Assembly (NCBI GenBank): GCA_030151885.1
Contig: JASLCG010000006.1
Span: forward strand, 1 to 53,962
Length of the DNA: 53,962 nucleotides
Direction: 5' to 3'
Source of the DNA: Bacteroides sp.
Lineage (GTDB): Bacteria; Bacteroidota; Bacteroidia; Bacteroidales; Bacteroidaceae
Positions 49,987 through 53,962 of this stretch are shown here, piece after piece (positions within the stretch are counted from its first letter, which is position 1; every line of letters starts with the position of its first letter). The position numbers were made by a program, and so were the translations under genes. The notes beneath the pieces are model-generated. The model did not search any database, had not been told where the DNA came from, and saw only the letters and a list, made by a program, of their open reading frames with translations.

Positions 49987-50619
49987 ATGAAAAAACAATT
50001 ATTTGCTACAGTCGTAGTAGCATTGTTCCTTATGGTGTCTTGTAAAAATGCGAATAACGCAAACAGTGAGCAAACTTCAGCAGTATTAGTGGATACTACA
50101 GAAGTGCAAAACATTTCAGATTATGAAGAGTTAGTAGATACATTGGGAAATGTATTAAAGTTAAAGTTTAATGATGATGCATCTCAAGTAGAATGTATCT
50201 TGAACGATTTAAGTACTGTATTGACAGAGCGTGTAACAGCTTCAGGAATGCGTTATGCTAACGATTCTATAGAGTTGGTACAGTGGCATGGTACTACTGA
50301 GCTTAAAAAAGGAGAGGAAGTTTTATTTGTTTTAGAGCCAACACTCCTTAAAGGTCAGCTAACAATGGGACATGAAGCGTATTCTTTTGTTCCATGTGGT
50401 CAAGAGAAAGTATATTGGGTCATTGATAATGCTTCTCAACTGATGGACGAATATCAAGCTCTTACAGAGGGTATGGAACCATATACTCCTGTATTTGCCG
50501 AGATTTCTGTTATCAGTAAAGGCAAATGTTCTGAAGGTTTTGCTGCAGACTATGATGGGGTTTACGAAATTGTAGCTTTCACTACAATGAGAAACTTATC
50601 TACAGAAGATTGTAAATAA
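49987..50619 (+). CDS. MliC-like lipoprotein
   Basis: This 210-residue lipoprotein has lipobox MVSC (Cys19). The region of about 65-115 (DASQVECILNDLSTVLTERVTASGMRYANDSIELVQWHGTTELKKGEE, given in two parts: 65-84 and 85-112) matches the pattern of the lysozyme inhibitor MliC: a Cys followed by a basic segment, S-G-x-R-Y and a G-x-x-E strand. The C-terminal part (FVPCGQEKVYWVIDN, then an OB-like segment to CSEGF and EDCK) resembles the NlpE C-terminal type. Its role could be lysozyme tolerance or envelope sensing. A palindrome overlaps its promoter, so it may be stress-controlled. The lysozyme-inhibitor claim rests on the motif only. Confidence 0.65.
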   Translation: MKKQLFATVVVALFLMVSCKNANNANSEQTSAVLVDTTEVQNISDYEELVDTLGNVLKLKFNDDASQVECILNDLSTVLTERVTASGMRYANDSIELVQWHGTTELKKGEEVLFVLEPTLLKGQLTMGHEAYSFVPCGQEKVYWVIDNASQLMDEYQALTEGMEPYTPVFAEISVISKGKCSEGFAADYDGVYEIVAFTTMRNLSTEDCK

Positions 50620-50639
50620 TAAACAACTATAATACGAAT

Positions 50640-50673
50640 AAAAGCCGCTCTCTTAATCGAGAACGGCTTTTTT
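50640..50673 (+). terminator. Intrinsic terminator after the MliC-like gene
   Basis: AAAAGCCGCTCTC (50640-50652) pairs with GAGAACGGCTTTT (50659-50671) with one mismatch, and T residues follow. Confidence 0.8.
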
Positions 50674-50698
50674 GTTGAAATAAGTTGAAAGGATAAAA

Positions 50699-51220
50699 TT
50701 ATAAATCCTTTTGAATCTCTATTAAAAGATCGCTCTTGCTTATGGCATCATTCTCTTTTACATGTACCTTTTTAATAGTGCCTTTTATACTAGCTAAAAT
50801 GGCATTCTGCATTTTCATAGCCTCCAATACAACAAGGGTATCGCCAGCATTAACAGAATCTCCAGTCTTTACTAATACTTCAAGAATTTTACCTGGCATG
50901 GGAGCCTTAAGACGAATAACAGATGTTTCGCTTATATTGTTTAGTAAAACTTTCTTTCTTCTCAAAGAGAATGGTGTCTCAATGGAGAAGTTATAGCTAA
51001 CACCATTAACCATCAACTCGTACTCATTTTGATGATTACTAATAATCTCAACAGGAAATTGTTTTCCATTGATAGACATTAGGGTAAAACCATCAGGAGT
51101 TTGTTCTATCGAGATGTTTTGTTCTTTTGATTGGTATATTATTTGATTGCCATTAACAACATCAACCTCAAAAGCTTGATCGTTATCTGGGTTGTAGGCA
51201 ATTAACTCTTTCTTTTTCAT
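50699..51220 (-). CDS. Biotin carboxyl carrier protein subunit
   Basis: This 173-residue protein carries the biotin of an acyl-CoA carboxylase. The biotinyl-lysine is Lys136 in LEAMKMQN (132-139), with the preceding APMPGKILEVLVKTGDSVNAGD forming the flattened barrel. The N-terminal part resembles the linker/beta-strand domain of propionyl-CoA-type carriers and is Bacteroidetes-like. It is the last gene in a run with biotin carboxylase 21 nt upstream, and both are in an operon with the carboxyltransferase. It is cytoplasmic. Confidence 0.92.
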   Translation of the reverse strand: MKKKELIAYNPDNDQAFEVDVVNGNQIIYQSKEQNISIEQTPDGFTLMSINGKQFPVEIISNHQNEYELMVNGVSYNFSIETPFSLRRKKVLLNNISETSVIRLKAPMPGKILEVLVKTGDSVNAGDTLVVLEAMKMQNAILASIKGTIKKVHVKENDAISKSDLLIEIQKDL

Positions 51221-51241
51221 ACTTAAAATCTTTCGCCTTAA

Positions 51242-52756
51242 TTACAATTGTTGTATGCTTTTCTTTAACGCCCACATGTCTGTATCTTCTTCTTTAATGT
51301 GGTGTGGTGTATTCTCTTTTTTGAATTGAGCTACAGAGAATAGTGCAGCAAAAAGCTCTTCTTCGGGTTCTCTATGCACCATTGTATCCATGTCTTTTTC
51401 AATAAAGGATGTGTTAAAATCTCCACTTTGGAACACTTTATTATTCAATACAGCTTTATCGAAAGGTATGGTTGTTTTAACCCCTTTAACGTGGAAGTTA
51501 TCGAGTGCTTTTAATGTATTTTGTATAGCAGTTTCTCTATCTTCAGCATGGACAATTAATTTGGCCATCATAGAGTCAAAGTAAGGAGTTACTTCCGAGT
51601 TTACTACAATGCCTGAGTCAATACGTACTCCTTCTCCTTCTGGAAAACGTAGTGCTTTGATTACACCTAACGAAGGAGCAAAATTGGCTTGTACATCTTC
51701 GGCATTGATTCGGCACTCAATAGCCCATCCATTTAACTTTACATCTTCTTGTGTAATATTTAATCTTTCACCATTTGCAATACGTATCTGTAGTTCGATA
51801 AGATCTAATCCTGTAATCATTTCAGTAACAGGATGCTCTACTTGTACGCGGGTGTTCATCTCCATGAAGAAGAAGTTCTTATCATGATCTAGTAAGAACT
51901 CTACTGTACCTAAGCTTACATACCCAGCCTCTTTTGCTAAATTTACAGCAGCATTTGTAATTCTATTGCGTAGTTCTTCTGTTAAAGCAGGAGATGGAGC
52001 TTCTTCTAGTAGCTTCTGATGTTTTCTTTGCACAGAACACTCTCTTTCGCCCAAGTGAATGACGTTGCCGAAACTATCTGCCACAATTTGAACCTCAACG
52101 TGATGCGGATTCTCTAGGTATTTCTCAATAAATACGGCAGGGTTGTTAAATGCAGCTAAAGCTTCGGAAGATGCAGCATAATACATCTTTTGAAGTTCGC
52201 TTTGTTCGCGTACTATACGCATACCACGGCCACCACCACCTTCTCTGGCTTTAATTATAAGTGGAAAACCTACCTCGCTAGCTAGTTTAATAGCATCTTC
52301 AAGATTGTGCACTTCACCGTTGCTTCCATTCAGCATTGGTATTTTAGCTTTTGCAGCAATCTCTTTCGCAATAACCTTGTCTCCCATGTTTTGTATAACA
52401 CGAGGAGTTGGTCCAATAAAAATAATACCCTCTTCTGTACATCTAATGGCAAAGTTTGCATTCTCTGATAAGTATCCGTAGCCAGGGTGTATTGAGTCTA
52501 TATGATGTTTTTTTGCAAGTCCTACTAGCCCTTCAATATCCAAGAACTCAGGTATACTGTTTTTGTCTCGCTCTGGAAAGTCCACGATACGATCCATCTT
52601 AGTCAGATAATAAGCACTAGGTTCTTTAGTCGTTCTAATACCTACTGCTTCAATGCCCATTTTCTGAGCAGTTTTTGCTATTCTAATCGCTATTTCACCA
52701 CGATTAGCAATAAGTATTGAGCTTATTTTATTTTTCCTTTTCATATCCAAAATCAT
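51242..52756 (-). CDS. Biotin carboxylase subunit (acyl-CoA carboxylase)
   Basis: This 504-residue ATP-grasp enzyme carboxylates biotin using bicarbonate and ATP. Motifs are SILIANRGEIAIRI near the start, HPGYGYLSENANFA, KAREGGGGRGMR (ATP loop), EKYLENPHHVEVQ, RECSVQRKHQKLLEEAPSP and FMEMNTRVQVEHPVTE. It lies 4 nt after the carboxyltransferase and 21 nt before BCCP. MILDMKRKNKIS suggests Met5 (about 52744) as an alternative start. It belongs to the propionyl-CoA/acyl-CoA carboxylase type; an acetyl-CoA specificity cannot be excluded. Confidence 0.95.
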   Translation of the reverse strand: MILDMKRKNKISSILIANRGEIAIRIAKTAQKMGIEAVGIRTTKEPSAYYLTKMDRIVDFPERDKNSIPEFLDIEGLVGLAKKHHIDSIHPGYGYLSENANFAIRCTEEGIIFIGPTPRVIQNMGDKVIAKEIAAKAKIPMLNGSNGEVHNLEDAIKLASEVGFPLIIKAREGGGGRGMRIVREQSELQKMYYAASSEALAAFNNPAVFIEKYLENPHHVEVQIVADSFGNVIHLGERECSVQRKHQKLLEEAPSPALTEELRNRITNAAVNLAKEAGYVSLGTVEFLLDHDKNFFFMEMNTRVQVEHPVTEMITGLDLIELQIRIANGERLNITQEDVKLNGWAIECRINAEDVQANFAPSLGVIKALRFPEGEGVRIDSGIVVNSEVTPYFDSMMAKLIVHAEDRETAIQNTLKALDNFHVKGVKTTIPFDKAVLNNKVFQSGDFNTSFIEKDMDTMVHREPEEELFAALFSVAQFKKENTPHHIKEEDTDMWALKKSIQQL

Positions 52757-52760
52757 TAAA

Positions 52761-53962
52761 TTAAAGAGGCATATTACTGTGTTTACGCTTCGGTCTTAGT
52801 TCCGTTTTACGTTTAAGAGCTTCTAGGCAGCTAATAATCTTTTTACGAGTAACTGCAGGGTCAATAACTTCATCTATAAACCCTTTTTCATCTGCCAAGT
52901 ATGGGTTTGTAACCTCTTCTCTATATTTTTGGGTTAATTCACGTTTAAGTTCTGCAGGGTTGTCAGCATTAGCCAATTCTTTACGGTAAAGAATAGCAAT
53001 AGCCCCTTCTGGTCCCATAACAGCAATTTCAGCGGTAGGCCATGCAAATAAGAAATCTCCACCAATGCCTTTACTATTCATAACGATATATGCACCACCA
53101 TAAGCTTTACGCAATATTACAGTTATTTTAGGAACACTAGCGAAGGTATATGCATGTAGTAATTTGGCTCCATGACGGATAATACCATCATGCTCTTGAT
53201 CTGTACCAGGCATAAATCCAGGAACATCTTCTAGCGTGATGATAGGAATGTTAAAAGCATCACAAATGTTAATGAATCGAGCAGCTTTTACAGAAGAGTC
53301 AATATCTAATGTACCTGCCATAACTTTAGGCTGATTTGCAACTATACCAACTACTTGTCCATCCATACGGGCAAAACCTGTAAAAATATTCATTGCAAAG
53401 TTTTCTGATATTTCAAAAAACTCTTCATTATCGACGAGTAGTTTGATAACCTCTTTTATATCATAAGGTTTATCAGGATCTTCAGGAACAATGTTTCTTA
53501 ATCGCTCTGAAGTATCATATATCTGTGTTGGCACTTCTGTACGCGGAGGATTCTCCATATTGTTGGCAGGTAGGTACGTAAGTAATTTACGTACACCAAG
53601 AAGGGTGTTTTCATCGTCGCTATATACAAAATCTGCAACGCCAGACTTGCTTCCATGAACAGAGGCACCACCTAGATCTTCTGTAGTAACAGTTTCATTT
53701 AGTACCTCTTTAACCACATTAGGACCAGTTACAAACATATAGCTTGTATCGGCCGTCATGAAAATAAAGTCAGTTAGTGCAGGCGAGTAAACAGCTCCAC
53801 CAGCAGCTGGTCCCATAATGACAGAAATCTGTGGAATGACTCCCGATGCATAAACATTTCTTTTAAAAATATCTGCATATCCATTTAGCCCAACAATTCC
53901 CTCTTGAATACGCGCACCACCAGAATCTATAAGAGCTACTATGGGTGAGCCTGTTTTTAGTG
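52761..53962 (-). CDS. Acyl-CoA carboxyltransferase subunit (PccB/MmdA type), 5'-truncated
   Basis: The 3' two-thirds or so of a carboxyltransferase gene; the upstream end lies beyond the right edge. Reading upstream of Met at 53816 continues in frame to the edge with SPIVALIDSGGARIQEG and VYASGVIPQISVIMGPAAGG, so the ATG at 53816 is not the start. The visible part has FTGFARMDGQVVGIVANQP, DVPGFMPGTDQEHDGIIRHGAKLL and RKAYGGAYIVMNSKGIG of the propionyl-CoA carboxylase beta/methylmalonyl-CoA decarboxylase alpha family. With the biotin carboxylase and BCCP genes following at 4 and 21 nt, propionyl-CoA carboxylation is the best fit. Confidence 0.93.
   Translation of the reverse strand, partial: LKTGSPIVALIDSGGARIQEGIVGLNGYADIFKRNVYASGVIPQISVIMGPAAGGAVYSPALTDFIFMTADTSYMFVTGPNVVKEVLNETVTTEDLGGASVHGSKSGVADFVYSDDENTLLGVRKLLTYLPANNMENPPRTEVPTQIYDTSERLRNIVPEDPDKPYDIKEVIKLLVDNEEFFEISENFAMNIFTGFARMDGQVVGIVANQPKVMAGTLDIDSSVKAARFINICDAFNIPIITLEDVPGFMPGTDQEHDGIIRHGAKLLHAYTFASVPKITVILRKAYGGAYIVMNSKGIGGDFLFAWPTAEIAVMGPEGAIAILYRKELANADNPAELKRELTQKYREEVTNPYLADEKGFIDEVIDPAVTRKKIISCLEALKRKTELRPKRKHSNMPL

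Noticed and set aside
53761..53816. Met at 53816 as start of the carboxyltransferase
   Set aside because: The frame continues upstream to the window edge with conserved family sequence, so the gene is truncated by the window and not by a real start.
1..53962. tRNA, rRNA, insertion sequence or prophage genes
   Set aside because: No TTCGA-type tRNA arms with cloverleaf, no rRNA segment and no transposase or integrase reading frame were recognised.

Overview
The window looks like a chromosomal segment of a low-GC member of the Bacteroidota, most likely order Bacteroidales. Many genes are preceded by the Bacteroidetes-type -7 element TAnnTTTG, several with TTG or TTTG about 18 to 21 nt further upstream. 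Two TonB-dependent receptors, many Bacteroidetes-type lipoproteins and outer-membrane barrels, and housekeeping sets such as pyrBI/glyA and PBP1A/folK-like/kdsB/M16 support this. I cannot name the genus. No rRNA, tRNA, prophage, insertion sequence or CRISPR array was seen.

Layout. 1-3.4 kb: a polysaccharide pair, a heparinase II/III-like lyase and a GH88 unsaturated uronyl hydrolase. 3.5-9.1 kb: a DsbA/SpxH-like thioredoxin-fold protein, O6-alkylguanine-DNA alkyltransferase, a nucleotidyltransferase-fold protein, a Crp/Fnr regulator, an EamA transporter, the di-iron repair protein RIC, and a lipoprotein. 9.2-10.8 kb: an orphan 532-residue protein. 10.8-15.5 kb: a long leader holding a cobalamin riboswitch ahead of class Ia ribonucleotide reductase nrdA-nrdB. 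15.6-19.9 kb: galE, a gene-poor stretch with four 22-bp tandem repeats, a secreted protein, and fhs. 19.9-29.4 kb: two divergent operons, one with a TonB receptor, a DUF4876-like lipoprotein and a DUF6850-like barrel, the other with an OB-like lipoprotein, a PepSY membrane protein, an ABC ATPase and permease, and a DUF4857-like protein. This is probably one envelope-spanning uptake system of unknown substrate. 29.6-33.2 kb: glyA, a barrel protein and pyrB-pyrI. 33.4-39.5 kb: PBP1A, HPPK-like, kdsB, a non-catalytic M16 homologue and a 14-repeat MORN protein. 39.6-44.4 kb: a secreted EEP-family protein, a second copy of the 22-bp repeat element, and a probable Zur-controlled zinc locus with a palindromic box. 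44.9-50.6 kb: a TIGR01777 SDR protein, a P2B Ca2+ ATPase, peptidase E, a small unknown protein and an MliC-like lipoprotein. 50.7 kb to the end: BCCP, biotin carboxylase and a carboxyltransferase cut off by the window edge, together a propionyl-CoA-type carboxylase.

The genes suggest an anaerobic or microaerobic saccharolytic bacterium that coordinates its B12 status (riboswitch over a B12-independent reductase, methylmalonyl-CoA metabolism), acquires scarce metals by TonB systems, and repairs nitrosative damage. The least explained items are the two homologous 22-bp repeat elements, the divergent uptake cluster with a dyad in its shared promoter region, two possible small RNA units, and the orphan protein at 9.2-10.8 kb.
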